A stretch of DNA of 34,357 nt from Cyclobacteriaceae bacterium (lineage in GTDB: Bacteria > Bacteroidota > Bacteroidia > Cytophagales > Cyclobacteriaceae), in the NCBI GenBank assembly GCA_025055435.1, contig JANWWN010000031.1:1-34357 (forward strand), written 5' to 3'. The notes below the pieces were generated by a model. The model had not been told where the DNA came from and made no database searches. It saw nothing but the letters and a program-made list of their open reading frames with translations. The stretch's first letter is position 1. Each line of letters begins with the position of its first letter. Below are positions 1-8,560 of this stretch, in pieces. The translations under genes and the position numbers were made by a program.

Positions 1-590
1 TTACCGAACAGAATAAAGAAGAAAAGCGTGAGCAGATACGGCAGGTAGGTTTCGTAGCGGTGGCCGATATTGGGCTTTACAATTTCATCGCGCACAAAAA
101 CGATGATGGGTTCAAAAAACGACTGAATACCGGAAGGCGCACGGCTTTTATTTTTTTGATAACCTTCAGCAACAGACAGAAACACGGCTACCAGTAAAGC
201 AGCATTGATTAAAAGCATGGCCACATTTTTGGTAATCGAAACATCGAGTACCGGCTTTCCCGAGTCGGCCAGGTAGATGTGACCGTGTTCCATTTTATAT
301 CCATTATATTCTACCAGGTTGTGATTTTCATCATAAAAATTTTTCGAAGAGAAGACATCCCATCCTTTTTCTTTGGAGTAGACGATAACGGGGAGATAAA
401 TTGTTCCGTAATGCCCATCCCAGAAATGCCAGATGTGGTCGTCTTTAACGTGATGAAGAATAACTTCGCCTGCATCAAAACTTTTGCTTTCTGTACCTTC
501 GGAAGCCTTAAGGGAAGGCGAAAAAAGAATCGCACCGAGCGCAGTGCAAAAAACAAATAAACGTCTGATAATCAATAAAAAAAGGGGCAT
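1..590 (-). CDS. atpB: F0F1 ATP synthase subunit a, partial (N-terminal 196 residues)
   Basis: Reading the minus strand from the ATG at 590 gives an open frame that runs off the window edge. It forms the membrane channel subunit of F-type ATP synthase, which passes protons or sodium ions to the c-ring. It starts with a hydrophobic signal-like leader (MPLFLLIIRRLFVFCTALGA), typical of Bacteroidota subunit a. A soluble stretch with HHVKDDHIWHFWDGHYG follows, then a membrane segment (VAMLLINAALLVAVFLSV), the conserved loop SGIQSFFEPIIVFVRDEIV, and IGHRYETYLPYLLTLFFF leading into the next helix. The functional C-terminal helices, including the essential arginine, lie outside the window. It is a housekeeping gene and marks the left border of the xylan locus. 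A consensus promoter element lies just upstream, so it is probably transcribed separately from the sugar operon. Identification is confident from the loop sequence. Confidence 0.93.
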   Translation of the reverse strand, partial: MPLFLLIIRRLFVFCTALGAILFSPSLKASEGTESKSFDAGEVILHHVKDDHIWHFWDGHYGTIYLPVIVYSKEKGWDVFSSKNFYDENHNLVEYNGYKMEHGHIYLADSGKPVLDVSITKNVAMLLINAALLVAVFLSVAEGYQKNKSRAPSGIQSFFEPIIVFVRDEIVKPNIGHRYETYLPYLLTLFFFILFG

Positions 591-627
591 CAGCAGCCTG
601 ATTTTAAGGGTTTTTAAAATCCGACCG

Positions 628-635
628 CAAAGGTA
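628..635 (-). promoter_or_regulatory. Candidate -7 element for atpB
   Basis: On the minus strand this reads TACCTTTG, an exact match to the Bacteroidota -7 consensus TAnnTTTG, 38 nt upstream of the atpB start codon. No clear -33 TTG was found at the expected spacing, so the assignment rests on one element and its position. Confidence 0.5.
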
Positions 636-701
636 GAAATTTAGGTTTCAGAATAAAATGATTTGAATTTTTTTCACCTGAACTCCAGCGCACGGATAAC
701 A

Positions 702-1397
702 TCACCCTTGCTGATATTTCCTTGCAACTTTGACAGCCGACGTAACATTCTCCCGGATAGCAGTTAAATCGAATTGACCATCGGCTTTACGTGCCAGGAG
801 GCTGGAGCCAAGGCCAATACATGCCGCTCCGGCTTTAAACCATGCCTCCAGTTCGTTAGCACCGCAGGAAATACCACCTGTCGGCATCAGCGAGAGTCCC
901 GGAATAACCTGAAGTACGGCTTCGATAAATGACGGTCCCAATGCCGATGCCGGAAAAATTTTTATGATGGACGCACCCGCAGCCTGCGCATGAAATATTT
1001 CAGTAGGCGTAGCACAACCGGGTATCCACAAGGCCTGATGGTGCCTGCATACTTCCGCAAGGGCTGGGTTGAACACTGGTGAAACAATGAAATGGGCACC
1101 GGCTTTCAGGTAGGTTAAGGCCTGTTTTTCGCTGAGAATGGTGCCTATCCCTAAAACAAGGTCGGGGTATTTGCGGGCATGATGCAACAGGTGATTAAAA
1201 ACCTCGGGGGCTTCTTTGCCGCGATGCGTGAATTCAAAAGCGCGGGCCCCGCCTGCATAGCACGCATCCAGTACATCGCTGGCCAATTCGGTTTCGGAGT
1301 GAAAAAAAACCGGTATAATCCCGGAAGTTTTTATCCGGTAAGCCTGTTCATCTTTTCCGCCCAAAGGTGCTTTATCTGGAAATGACTCCTGTGCCAT
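702..1397 (-). CDS. kdgA: 2-keto-3-deoxy-6-phosphogluconate (KDPG) aldolase
   Basis: Class I aldolase that splits KDPG into pyruvate and glyceraldehyde 3-phosphate, the last step of the glucuronate branch. Visible KDPG/KHG aldolase motifs are the glutamate-containing strand RAFEFTHRG, VLGIGTIL, the Schiff-base lysine region IIKIFPASALGP, and the phosphate-binding loop MPTGGIS. The ATG at 1397 gives 231 residues, near the family's usual 205-215 plus a short leader. A frame open further upstream to 1418 would need a TTG start, so ATG is preferred. The start overlaps the 3' end of the KDG kinase by 26 nt, indicating co-transcription and probably translational coupling. It is the last gene of xylB-xylA-kdgK-kdgA. 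The same enzyme can act on KHG-type substrates, but the adjacent KDG kinase and uxaC/uxuA elsewhere in the locus support KDPG. Confidence 0.9.
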   Translation of the reverse strand: MAQESFPDKAPLGGKDEQAYRIKTSGIIPVFFHSETELASDVLDACYAGGARAFEFTHRGKEAPEVFNHLLHHARKYPDLVLGIGTILSEKQALTYLKAGAHFIVSPVFNPALAEVCRHHQALWIPGCATPTEIFHAQAAGASIIKIFPASALGPSFIEAVLQVIPGLSLMPTGGISCGANELEAWFKAGAACIGLGSSLLARKADGQFDLTAIRENVTSAVKVARKYQQG

Positions 1398-2391
1398 TGC
1401 CTTGCATAAGTTGTTCAACCTCTGCCTTTGTAATCAGATTAAAGTCTCCGCGAATGGTGTGTTTCAAGGAAGCGGCAGCAACAGCAAAATTCACTGTTTT
1501 CCTGTCATCTTCTGCAAATTGCATCAGGCCATAAAGCAAACCAGCAGTGAGTGCATCGCCTCCTCCGATACGATCAACGATATGGGTTATTTCGCATTCA
1601 TCCGACTTCACAAGTTCTTTGCCGTTCCAAAGGGCAGCTCCGATTATATTATGGTTGGCATTGATATATTTTCTGATGCTCATAACAATCTTACGAGCCT
1701 GCGGATAACGGGAGGCAAGGGTTTCACAACAGGAAGTTAACCTTTCCGATTCCGAGTGTCCCTTCCCTCTGATGCCCAGTATCTGGATGAGGGCATCCTC
1801 ATTGCCGATAATAATATGGCAAAAGGGCAGTAGTCGGTTCATAACCTCACCCGCACTTTGCCCCCATTTCCAAAGTTTTGCACGATAATTCAAATCGGTG
1901 GATACGGTTAATCCGAGTCTGAAAGCTGTCTCGCAGGCTTCGATGCATACCTCAGCAGCACTTTGCGATACCGCAGGAGTAATACCTGACCAATGAAACC
2001 AGGTGCAGTCCTTCAGAACTTTTGCCCAGTCGATATCTCCTTTTTTTAGTGTAGCAAAGGCACTGTGATTACGATCGTATATCACTTTACTTCCGCGGTG
2101 CACCGCTCCTTCCTCTACAAAATAAATTCCCAGTCGCTCACCACCACGCAGTACCCCGGAAGTATCTACACGGTGTGCGCGAAGCGTGGCCAAAGCTGCA
2201 TCGGCCAGTTCGTGATTGGGTAAACGGGTAATAAACGATGTTGGTATGCCTAATGCAGCAAGTGAAACGGCTACATTCACCTCGGCTCCGCCAAAACACA
2301 TTTCAAAAGAGTTGGCCTGTCCAAAGCGCAGGTAGTGGGGTGTTGTAAGCCGGAGCAACAATTCGCCAAAGGCTGCAACTTTCTTTTCCAT
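1372..2391 (-). CDS. kdgK: 2-keto-3-deoxygluconate (KDG) kinase, PfkB family
   Basis: PfkB/ribokinase-family kinase expected to phosphorylate KDG to KDPG with ATP in the cytoplasm. The N-terminal family signature appears as FGGAEVNVAVSLAALG, and the C-terminal anion-hole and catalytic-base motif as DRIGGGDALTAGLLYGL, with the catalytic aspartate in GGGDA. The ATG at 2391 (MEKKVAAFGELLLRLT) starts directly at the first beta strand and gives 339 residues. An upstream in-frame GTG would overlap xylA and is unlikely. The start lies 7 nt after the xylA stop, and the stop lies inside kdgA. Substrate is inferred from position: uxaC, uxuA and an SDR in the same locus generate KDG, and kdgA follows immediately. 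Sequence alone would also allow another sugar kinase of this family, such as fructokinase. Confidence 0.87.
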   Translation of the reverse strand: MEKKVAAFGELLLRLTTPHYLRFGQANSFEMCFGGAEVNVAVSLAALGIPTSFITRLPNHELADAALATLRAHRVDTSGVLRGGERLGIYFVEEGAVHRGSKVIYDRNHSAFATLKKGDIDWAKVLKDCTWFHWSGITPAVSQSAAEVCIEACETAFRLGLTVSTDLNYRAKLWKWGQSAGEVMNRLLPFCHIIIGNEDALIQILGIRGKGHSESERLTSCCETLASRYPQARKIVMSIRKYINANHNIIGAALWNGKELVKSDECEITHIVDRIGGGDALTAGLLYGLMQFAEDDRKTVNFAVAAASLKHTIRGDFNLITKAEVEQLMQGNGTGVISR

Positions 2392-2398
2392 TAGCTGA

Positions 2399-3721
2399 CT
2401 ATATAAAACGATTGATAAGGTTTTCGAAATATTCCTGCCTACCACTAATCAGCTCCGGCTCTCCTGATTTTTCTGCCAGCGCTTTCAGGTCGGTAAGGGA
2501 TAGTTTTCCCTGTTCGAATTGTTTGCCGTGGCCGGAATCGAATGAGCGATAACGTTCTTTTCTGAGTTTTAGATATTCGCCGTCTTCCAGAATGGCATGG
2601 GCTGCGAGCAATGCCCGGGCAAAAGTGTCCATACCTCCGATATGCGCATAGAAGATATCTTCCGGGTCGGTGGAATTTCTACGGGTTTTAGCATCGAAGT
2701 TTATTCCACCGGTTTTAAAGCCGCCCGACTGCAGAATGATCAGCATGGCTTCGGTTAGTTCAAGCACGTTGTTAGGAAACTGATCGGTATCCCATCCATT
2801 CTGATAGTCACCGCGGTTGGCATCAATGCTACCCAGTAAGCCGGCATCGGCTGCTACCTGTAATTCGTGCTGAAACGTGTGGTGGGCCAATGTAGCATGG
2901 TTAACTTCAATATTCAGCTTAAAATCATGTATCAGGTCATACTCTCGTAAAAAAGAAATAACCGTAGCCGCATCAAAATCATACTGATGCTTGGAAGGCT
3001 CCATGGGTTTCGGTTCGATAAGGAAAACGCCTTTGAATCCGTTTTGCCTGCCGTAATCTTTTGCCATGTGCAGGAAGCGCGCCAGATGTTCCTGCTCCCT
3101 TTTCATATCGGTATTCAATAACGACAGGTAACCTTCTCTTCCTCCCCAAAATACGTAGTTACTCCCGCCCAACGCCACAGTTGCATCGATGGCGTTTTTA
3201 ACTTGTGCTGCAGCATGACACACCACCCTGAAATCGGGATTGGTGGCTGCGCCGTTCATATAACGCGGATGAGAAAAAAGATTGGCAGTTCCCCACAACA
3301 ACCTGATGCCGGTTTGTTTTTGTTTTTGGCGGGCATAATCAATCAGTTTTGTTAGTCGCGCTTCCGATTCTTTAAGGGAAGGTGCCTCATCAACCAAATC
3401 GTAATCGTGAAAGCAGTAAAATGGCGTTCCAATTTTAGTCATAAACTCAAAGGCAGCATCCATTTTGTCCATGGCACGCTGTACCGGATCGGCGTTTTCC
3501 AGCCAGGGGAATTTTTTGGTTGGTGCACCAAACGGATCGGCCCCCGTTCCGCAGAAAGTATGCCAGTAGGCAGTGGCAAAGCGCAAATGCTCTTCCATGG
3601 TTTTCTTGCCTACCTTTCGCTTGGCATCGTAATACCGGAAGGCAAGCGGATTGTCGGATTCTTTTCCTTCGAACTTAATTTTCGGAATACCTTTAAAGTA
3701 TTCGCTTCGTGTTTTCGTCAT
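2399..3721 (-). CDS. xylA: Xylose isomerase
   Basis: Converts D-xylose to D-xylulose in the cytoplasm, using two divalent metal ions. The 440-residue length matches class II xylose isomerases. The catalytic histidine and its partner are in [11 protein letters not shown] (H105, D108). The sugar-binding strand is [18 protein letters not shown]. Metal and substrate ligands are in [18 protein letters not shown] (E236, K238), and HTFQHEL follows. All key residues look intact. The ATG at 3721 gives the standard N-terminus ([21 protein letters not shown]). It sits 14 nt after xylB and 7 nt before kdgK, in a four-gene minus-strand operon that serves both the xylose and glucuronate branches of xylan catabolism. 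In Bacteroidota this enzyme is normally the main xylose route. Identification is essentially certain. Confidence 0.97.
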   Translation of the reverse strand: MTKTRSEYFKGIPKIKFEGKESDNPLAFRYYDAKRKVGKKTMEEHLRFATAYWHTFCGTGADPFGAPTKKFPWLENADPVQRAMDKMDAAFEFMTKIGTPFYCFHDYDLVDEAPSLKESEARLTKLIDYARQKQKQTGIRLLWGTANLFSHPRYMNGAATNPDFRVVCHAAAQVKNAIDATVALGGSNYVFWGGREGYLSLLNTDMKREQEHLARFLHMAKDYGRQNGFKGVFLIEPKPMEPSKHQYDFDAATVISFLREYDLIHDFKLNIEVNHATLAHHTFQHELQVAADAGLLGSIDANRGDYQNGWDTDQFPNNVLELTEAMLIILQSGGFKTGGINFDAKTRRNSTDPEDIFYAHIGGMDTFARALLAAHAILEDGEYLKLRKERYRSFDSGHGKQFEQGKLSLTDLKALAEKSGEPELISGRQEYFENLINRFI

Positions 3722-3735
3722 AGAAACTCAGGTTA

Positions 3736-5241
3736 TTAGTGATTAAGTAATTGTTGATTCAATTTTTCTTTCCATAGGTCGTAAGCCTGCCGGTACTTTT
3801 CCGAGAATTCCGGCCCGGGTTCGTAAAACCTGATACAGGTTAGGTTCGAATACGCTTCTTCAAAATTTGCATAAATCCCTACACCTAAACCTGCACCGCG
3901 AGCTGCTCCCTGTGCTCCGTCGGTATTATATAAGGAGAGTTGCGCACCAATTACATTGGTAAAGGCTTCGCAAAACAGGTCACTCAGAAACATATTGGCC
4001 GACCCGGCGCGTATCACATCGGTTTTGACTCCGAGCTCTTTTAAAACCTCAAAACCATACCCCAGGGAAAATACGATTCCCTCCTGCACTGCTCTTAACA
4101 TATGACCCAAGGTATGCCGGTTCAGGTTTAGCCCGTGAATACTGGCACCGATGTTTCTGTTTTGCAAAATCCGTTCAGCACCGTTGCCAAATGGCAGTAC
4201 AACCAGATGATCCGACCCGAGAGGAGCTGATGCAGCGAGGCGATTTAACTCCTGATACGTGGGGAGGTTTCCGGTCAGTGCCAGATTTTTCCTCAGCCAA
4301 CTGTTCATTATGCCTGTTCCATTAATGCAGAGTAAGATTCCTAGTTTTGGATCATGTGCTGAATGGTTTACATGGGCAAAGGTATTTACACGGGCCAGAC
4401 GGTCGGCCACCGGCTTATCGGTAACACCATAAATAACCCCTGAAGTACCGGCCGTTGCCGCTGTTTCGCCCGGGTGGAGCACGTTAAGTGCAAAAGCATT
4501 GTTGGGTTGGTCGCCGGCGCGATAGCTCACCGGTGTGCCTGGAGCAAGACCCAGCTCGGAGGCAGCCGTTTCGCTAAGCCTGCCCTGAATTGAAAAGGTA
4601 GGCACTGCTTCAGGCAGGATATCCTTTTGGATGTTATAATAATTAAGGAGTCGATCGGCAAGGGTATGCTTTTGAAAATCCCAAAATATTCCTTCTGAGA
4701 GGCCTGGTATGGTTGTATTGACTTCACCGGTTAGCCGCATGACCAGATAGTCGCCCGGAAGCATGGCTTTGAAAATTTTATCATAAATACGAGGCTCGTT
4801 GTCCTGCACCCATTTTAGTTTGGAAGCGGTAAAGTTCCCAGGGGCATTCAACAGCCGCTCCATACAGTACCATTCGCCCAGCTGATGGAAAGCCCTGTTC
4901 CCGATTTCCACGGCCCGACTATCGCACCAAATAATGGAAGGGCGCAAAACCTGCTTTTGCCTGTCGATAAGTACAAGGCCATGCATTTGATAGGCGACTC
5001 CCAAACCGACAATGTATTTTGGATTTATACCGGCGGCTTTCAAAACTTTATGGGTTGCGGCAACGGCATGTTTCCACCACAATTCCGGATGTTGTTCAGC
5101 CCAGTCATCAAATGGGCTAACAATTTCCATCTCCTGGTCCGGGGACTGAGCTGAAGCAAGTAGTTGTCCTGAGGCAGCCTCCAGCAGGGCAACTTTCACG
5201 GATGAGCTGCCTAAGTCGAAACCCATCAGATAAGACTTCAT
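3736..5241 (-). CDS. xylB: Xylulokinase, FGGY family
   Basis: Phosphorylates D-xylulose to D-xylulose 5-phosphate, which enters the pentose phosphate pathway. The FGGY fold is recognised by the N-terminal nucleotide-binding strand LMGFDLGSSSVKVALLEA, substrate motifs GVGLGVAYQMHGLVLID and IIWCDSRAVEIG, the catalytic aspartate in SYRAGDQPNNAFALN, and the C-terminal ATP-site motif IRAGSANMFLSDLFCEA followed by TDGAQGAARGAGLG. The ATG at 5241 (MKSYLMGFDLGS) gives 501 residues, close to the family norm; a longer TTG start would add only seven residues. It is the first gene of the minus-strand operon and diverges from susC across a 238-nt control region with LacI-type operators, so it is probably xylan- or xylose-inducible. 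Pairing with xylA makes the substrate assignment strong. Confidence 0.95.
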   Translation of the reverse strand: MKSYLMGFDLGSSSVKVALLEAASGQLLASAQSPDQEMEIVSPFDDWAEQHPELWWKHAVAATHKVLKAAGINPKYIVGLGVAYQMHGLVLIDRQKQVLRPSIIWCDSRAVEIGNRAFHQLGEWYCMERLLNAPGNFTASKLKWVQDNEPRIYDKIFKAMLPGDYLVMRLTGEVNTTIPGLSEGIFWDFQKHTLADRLLNYYNIQKDILPEAVPTFSIQGRLSETAASELGLAPGTPVSYRAGDQPNNAFALNVLHPGETAATAGTSGVIYGVTDKPVADRLARVNTFAHVNHSAHDPKLGILLCINGTGIMNSWLRKNLALTGNLPTYQELNRLAASAPLGSDHLVVLPFGNGAERILQNRNIGASIHGLNLNRHTLGHMLRAVQEGIVFSLGYGFEVLKELGVKTDVIRAGSANMFLSDLFCEAFTNVIGAQLSLYNTDGAQGAARGAGLGVGIYANFEEAYSNLTCIRFYEPGPEFSEKYRQAYDLWKEKLNQQLLNH

Positions 5242-5298
5242 GAATGGATAACCAAAGTTCAATTCAGCGCAAAAAAGGCGAGAAATGCAATAAAAAAA

Positions 5299-5314
5299 TA
5301 TAAATCGGTTGCAT
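5299..5314. promoter_or_regulatory. Possible second LacI-type half operator near xylB
   Basis: The last 12 bases, AATCGGTTGCAT, are identical to the full operator at 5364-5379. The first four bases diverge, so only one half site is strong. It lies 58 nt upstream of the xylB start and could allow looping with the other site or control of xylB. Support is sequence similarity only. Confidence 0.45.
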
Positions 5315-5340
5315 TGCGCAATATTATTTTTTGAGCAAAT

Positions 5341-5350
5341 TAAACGTTTA
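5341..5350. promoter_or_regulatory. Perfect 10-bp palindrome TAAACGTTTA
   Basis: TAAACGTTTA is its own reverse complement and has the central CG seen in many LacI/PurR-type operators. Its half-site differs from that of the GCAATCGGTTGC operators on either side. It lies between them in the xylB-susC divergent region. It could be the site of a second regulator, or chance in AT-rich DNA. Confidence 0.3.
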
Positions 5351-5363
5351 TAAAAAAATTTCT

Positions 5364-5379
5364 ATGCAATCGGTTGCAT
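5364..5379. promoter_or_regulatory. LacI-family operator upstream of susC
   Basis: ATGCAATCGGTTGCAT is a near-perfect inverted repeat with a central CG step and flanking T/A that extends the symmetry to 18 bp (5363-5380). The same 15-base core occurs in inverse orientation at 25031-25046, next to the LacI-family gene. It ends 9 nt before the candidate -7 element of susC, where a bound repressor would cover the -33 region. Binding by the locus regulator is inferred from this pairing. Confidence 0.78.
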
Positions 5380-5388
5380 AATTAAAAA

Positions 5389-5397
5389 TATTCTTTG
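5389..5397 (+). promoter_or_regulatory. Candidate -7 element for susC
   Basis: TATTCTTTG resembles the Bacteroidota -7 consensus TAnnTTTG with one extra spacer base. It lies about 82 nt upstream of the susC start, giving a leader of roughly 75 nt. The leader holds a 6-bp inverted repeat, GTAGGC (5406-5411) with GCCTAC (5425-5430), of unknown role. Confidence 0.4.
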
Positions 5398-5479
5398 ACC
5401 TTAGTGTAGGCAGCCGGAGAACCAGCCTACCGGATTTCCAGTTGCCGGATTTTCCATTTAACCAAAACCTTCAAAGCTT

Positions 5480-8400
5480 ATGATGCATTTTAACCCTCCT
5501 TTACTTCCAAAAGGGCGAAAGCTGGCCTTCAGTCTATGGCTGTCAGTGCTGGCTATATCGCTTTCGCCTGAGTTATTCGGGCAAATCACCGTCAGGGGAA
5601 AAATAACCGATGAGTCTGGAACGGGGATGCCTGGCGTGAACGTCCTTGTTAAGGGCACTGCTGTTGGAACCACTTCCGATGCACAGGGCGAATATTCCAT
5701 TGCAGTACCTGAGGGCAGCCAACGCGTTCTGGTATTCTCATTTATTGGTTATGCTTCACAGGAAGTACCTGTTGATGGCCGAACCGTCATTGATGTTCAG
5801 CTGACGCCCAGTGTTGAAGCACTGAGTGAGGTGGTTGTGGTGGGATACGGAGTTCAACGAAAGACCGATTTAACCGGCTCGTTGGTTCAGGTAGACCAAA
5901 AAGCTTTAGCCGAAGTACCGGTTGGTAACATCGGTATGGCCTTGCAAGGCAGGGCGGCAGGCGTAGATATTCAACGCACTTCTTCCAGGCCTGGAGCCAA
6001 CCCTCAAATCCGAATACGAGGTAACCGGTCCTTAGGAGGAACCAACGACCCATTAATTGTTTTGGATGGAATTCCTTTTGCAGGTAGCATAAATGATATC
6101 AATCCAAATGACATTGTTTCGATTAATGTTTTGAAAGATGCTTCTGCCACAGCCATCTATGGCTCAAGAAGTTCTAACGGTGTAATTCTTATAAACACAA
6201 AACGCGGAAAGGTCGGGGCTCCAACCTTAAGTTACGACGGCTATGTTGGGCTTAATACGGTTTTAGGTAAATACGATTTGATGAACGGAGAGGAATATGC
6301 AAGATTTAAAGATATCGCCAATACTTATCCTTACACAGCAACTGAAATCGAGTCGATGCTGCTGGGCCGCTCAACTGATTGGCAGGATGTTATGTATAAA
6401 AACGGAATCATGACCAACCATGACATAACCGTTTCCGGTGGGTCAGATGAAACCCAATACTCAATTGGTGCCGGATATTTTCGCGAAACAACCGTATTAC
6501 CAGGCCAGGCTTTCACCCGTTACGCATTACGTGCAACGATTGACCAGAAAGTCGGTAATCGAATAAAAATCGGAATCAACACGTTGAATAACGTTGGCAT
6601 TACAGATGGGGAAAATGTGAACCCGATGTTTCAGATTCTTACTTTAAGTCCTCTGTATGTACCCTACACCGAAACCGGACAAATCAACGAACTACCTGCA
6701 ATAGGAAGTGTAGATGAACCTACCCGAAATCCGCTGCTTTTGTACCGTGAGGATTTGTGGAAACAACAACGCAGGCGACTCAGAACTTTCAACAGTTTAT
6801 ATGGAGAATTAAAAATTCTCAACGACTTAAAATACCGTATTAATGTTGGATTAGATTATCGTCAGGACGAGTACGGAGAATACCTCGGCTCGAACACACC
6901 TTTTCGTAATGGCGCTGTAAATCAGGCAGCAGTAGAAAACGGTGATGCCTGGAGTTATACTGTGGAAAATTTGCTCATCTATGATAAAACATTCGCTGAT
7001 AAACACACCGTTAACTTTACAGCTCTCTACAGCGTACAGGAGGAAGAAGGAAACAGTTCGCGAACTACCGTTGAAGGAGTATATGCCGACTATGTTCAAT
7101 ACTACAACCTTGGTTTAGCCGACAGGATTCAAAGCGCTACGGGCAATTATTACCGGTGGGGGCTGTTGTCCTACATGGGCAGATTAAATTACAATTATGC
7201 CAACCGGTATCTGCTTACGGTTACATATCGGGCTGATGGTTCCTCGCGCCTGGCCGAGGGCAATAAATGGTTTAATTATCCTGCCTTTGCACTAGGCTGG
7301 AATGTTCATAATGAATCGTTCATGAGCAATGTGCCCGTACTGTCTACTTTGAAATTACGGTTTGGTTATGGACTCACTTCCAATCAGGCCATTAACCCGT
7401 ATTCATCGCTTGGAAACCTAAGCAGAATACCCTACAACTTTGGAAGTACCGGAACATTTGGATTTTTGGTGAACTCCCTCCCGAACAAAAATCTTACCTG
7501 GGAATTTACCCGAACAGCCAATATCGGTTTTGACTTTGGCTTATTCACAAACCGTATAACAGGTACAGTCGAACTGTATCAGCAAAAAACATCCGATATC
7601 CTGCAAAACCGTCAGCTTCCTGTAACTGCCGGTGTGCCGGGAGTTTATGCACAAAATATTGGTAAAACTGAAAACAAAGGTATCGAGGTTACCCTTGGTG
7701 CAATAGTTTTAGAGCGCCCCAATGGCTTTACCTGGAGTGTAGATGCCAACTTTTTTCTGAATCGTGAAAAAATAACCCAGCTGTCTGATCCAACTGTTAC
7801 ACGCGATATAGTTAACGGATGGCACGTGGGCCACCCCGTTGATGTGATTTATGATTTTGAAAAAATTGGGATCTGGCAAACCGGTGAGAGCGGTGGCACA
7901 CCCGGACAGATTAAGCTCCGAGACCTTAACGGAGATAACGTAATTGATCCGGACAATGATCGCAAAATTTTAGGCTACCTGCAGCCCAAATGGCAAGGGG
8001 GTATCACCACCCGTATCGCCTACAAAGGCTTCGACTTATCGGTAGTGGCATTTGGAAGGTACGGAGGTATGTTGGTTAGCACTTTGTATCAGGCCAACAT
8101 TGGATTCCCGGTAAACTCACTTGAAGGCCGGAGAAATGGACCACGTGTTGACTATTGGACACCCACCAACCCGACTAATAAATATCCTAAACCAGGTATG
8201 GGGCAGGTACCCGTCGGACCTGATCAGGGTTCAACACTGGGCTATTTCGATGCAACCTACCTGAAAATAAGAAGCATTAATTTAGGTTACCAGATTCCTT
8301 CCTCTGTTTTAAGAAGAACCGGAATCAGTTCACTCCGGGTTTATGCCACAGTACAAAGTCCGTTTAAAGCCTTCTTCTCGGAGTATGTAAAAGAAGGAGG

Positions 8401-8533
8401 GTTAGACCCCGAACCTACCGGGCGTGGTGGTTCTGTAACACCGGGATTTGGTGCCGGTTCAAACCGCTTAACCGTGCAGCCCAACACCCCGCTTACCCGA
8501 ACATTCATCTTTGGTTTTAACGTAAGGTATTGA
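5480..8533 (+). CDS. susC: SusC/RagA-family TonB-linked outer-membrane transporter
   Basis: Outer-membrane barrel that imports oligosaccharides, here probably xylo-oligosaccharides, powered by TonB. In order: a signal peptide (hydrophobic core LAFSLWLSVLAISL, likely cleavage near LFGQ); a carboxypeptidase-regulatory-like domain (about residues 35-110, ITVRGKITDESGTGMPGVNV); the conserved SusC sequence LSEVVVVGYGVQRKTDLTGS; a plug domain (about 120-240, with IRIRGNRSL, DPLIVLDGIPF and NVLKDASATAIYGSRSSNGV); then a long beta barrel ending in an aromatic-rich strand (TRTFIFGFNVRY). The 1017-residue length is normal. It is followed 27 nt later by susD. Transport substrate is inferred from neighbours; the sequence itself does not show it. 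Expression is probably controlled by the operator at 5364-5379. Confidence 0.95.
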   Translation: MMHFNPPLLPKGRKLAFSLWLSVLAISLSPELFGQITVRGKITDESGTGMPGVNVLVKGTAVGTTSDAQGEYSIAVPEGSQRVLVFSFIGYASQEVPVDGRTVIDVQLTPSVEALSEVVVVGYGVQRKTDLTGSLVQVDQKALAEVPVGNIGMALQGRAAGVDIQRTSSRPGANPQIRIRGNRSLGGTNDPLIVLDGIPFAGSINDINPNDIVSINVLKDASATAIYGSRSSNGVILINTKRGKVGAPTLSYDGYVGLNTVLGKYDLMNGEEYARFKDIANTYPYTATEIESMLLGRSTDWQDVMYKNGIMTNHDITVSGGSDETQYSIGAGYFRETTVLPGQAFTRYALRATIDQKVGNRIKIGINTLNNVGITDGENVNPMFQILTLSPLYVPYTETGQINELPAIGSVDEPTRNPLLLYREDLWKQQRRRLRTFNSLYGELKILNDLKYRINVGLDYRQDEYGEYLGSNTPFRNGAVNQAAVENGDAWSYTVENLLIYDKTFADKHTVNFTALYSVQEEEGNSSRTTVEGVYADYVQYYNLGLADRIQSATGNYYRWGLLSYMGRLNYNYANRYLLTVTYRADGSSRLAEGNKWFNYPAFALGWNVHNESFMSNVPVLSTLKLRFGYGLTSNQAINPYSSLGNLSRIPYNFGSTGTFGFLVNSLPNKNLTWEFTRTANIGFDFGLFTNRITGTVELYQQKTSDILQNRQLPVTAGVPGVYAQNIGKTENKGIEVTLGAIVLERPNGFTWSVDANFFLNREKITQLSDPTVTRDIVNGWHVGHPVDVIYDFEKIGIWQTGESGGTPGQIKLRDLNGDNVIDPDNDRKILGYLQPKWQGGITTRIAYKGFDLSVVAFGRYGGMLVSTLYQANIGFPVNSLEGRRNGPRVDYWTPTNPTNKYPKPGMGQVPVGPDQGSTLGYFDATYLKIRSINLGYQIPSSVLRRTGISSLRVYATVQSPFKAFFSEYVKEGGLDPEPTGRGGSVTPGFGAGSNRLTVQPNTPLTRTFIFGFNVRY

Positions 8534-8560
8534 CCGGGAAAATTAAACATCGCAAGACGT

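Noticed and set aside
279-560. Plus-strand 93-codon open frame at the left edge
   Set aside because: It is antisense to the clear atpB frame, with no recognisable protein features.
5406-5430. Hairpin in the susC leader as a riboswitch or attenuator
   Set aside because: Only a 6-bp stem with a 13-nt loop and no T run or known riboswitch pattern; too weak to call.
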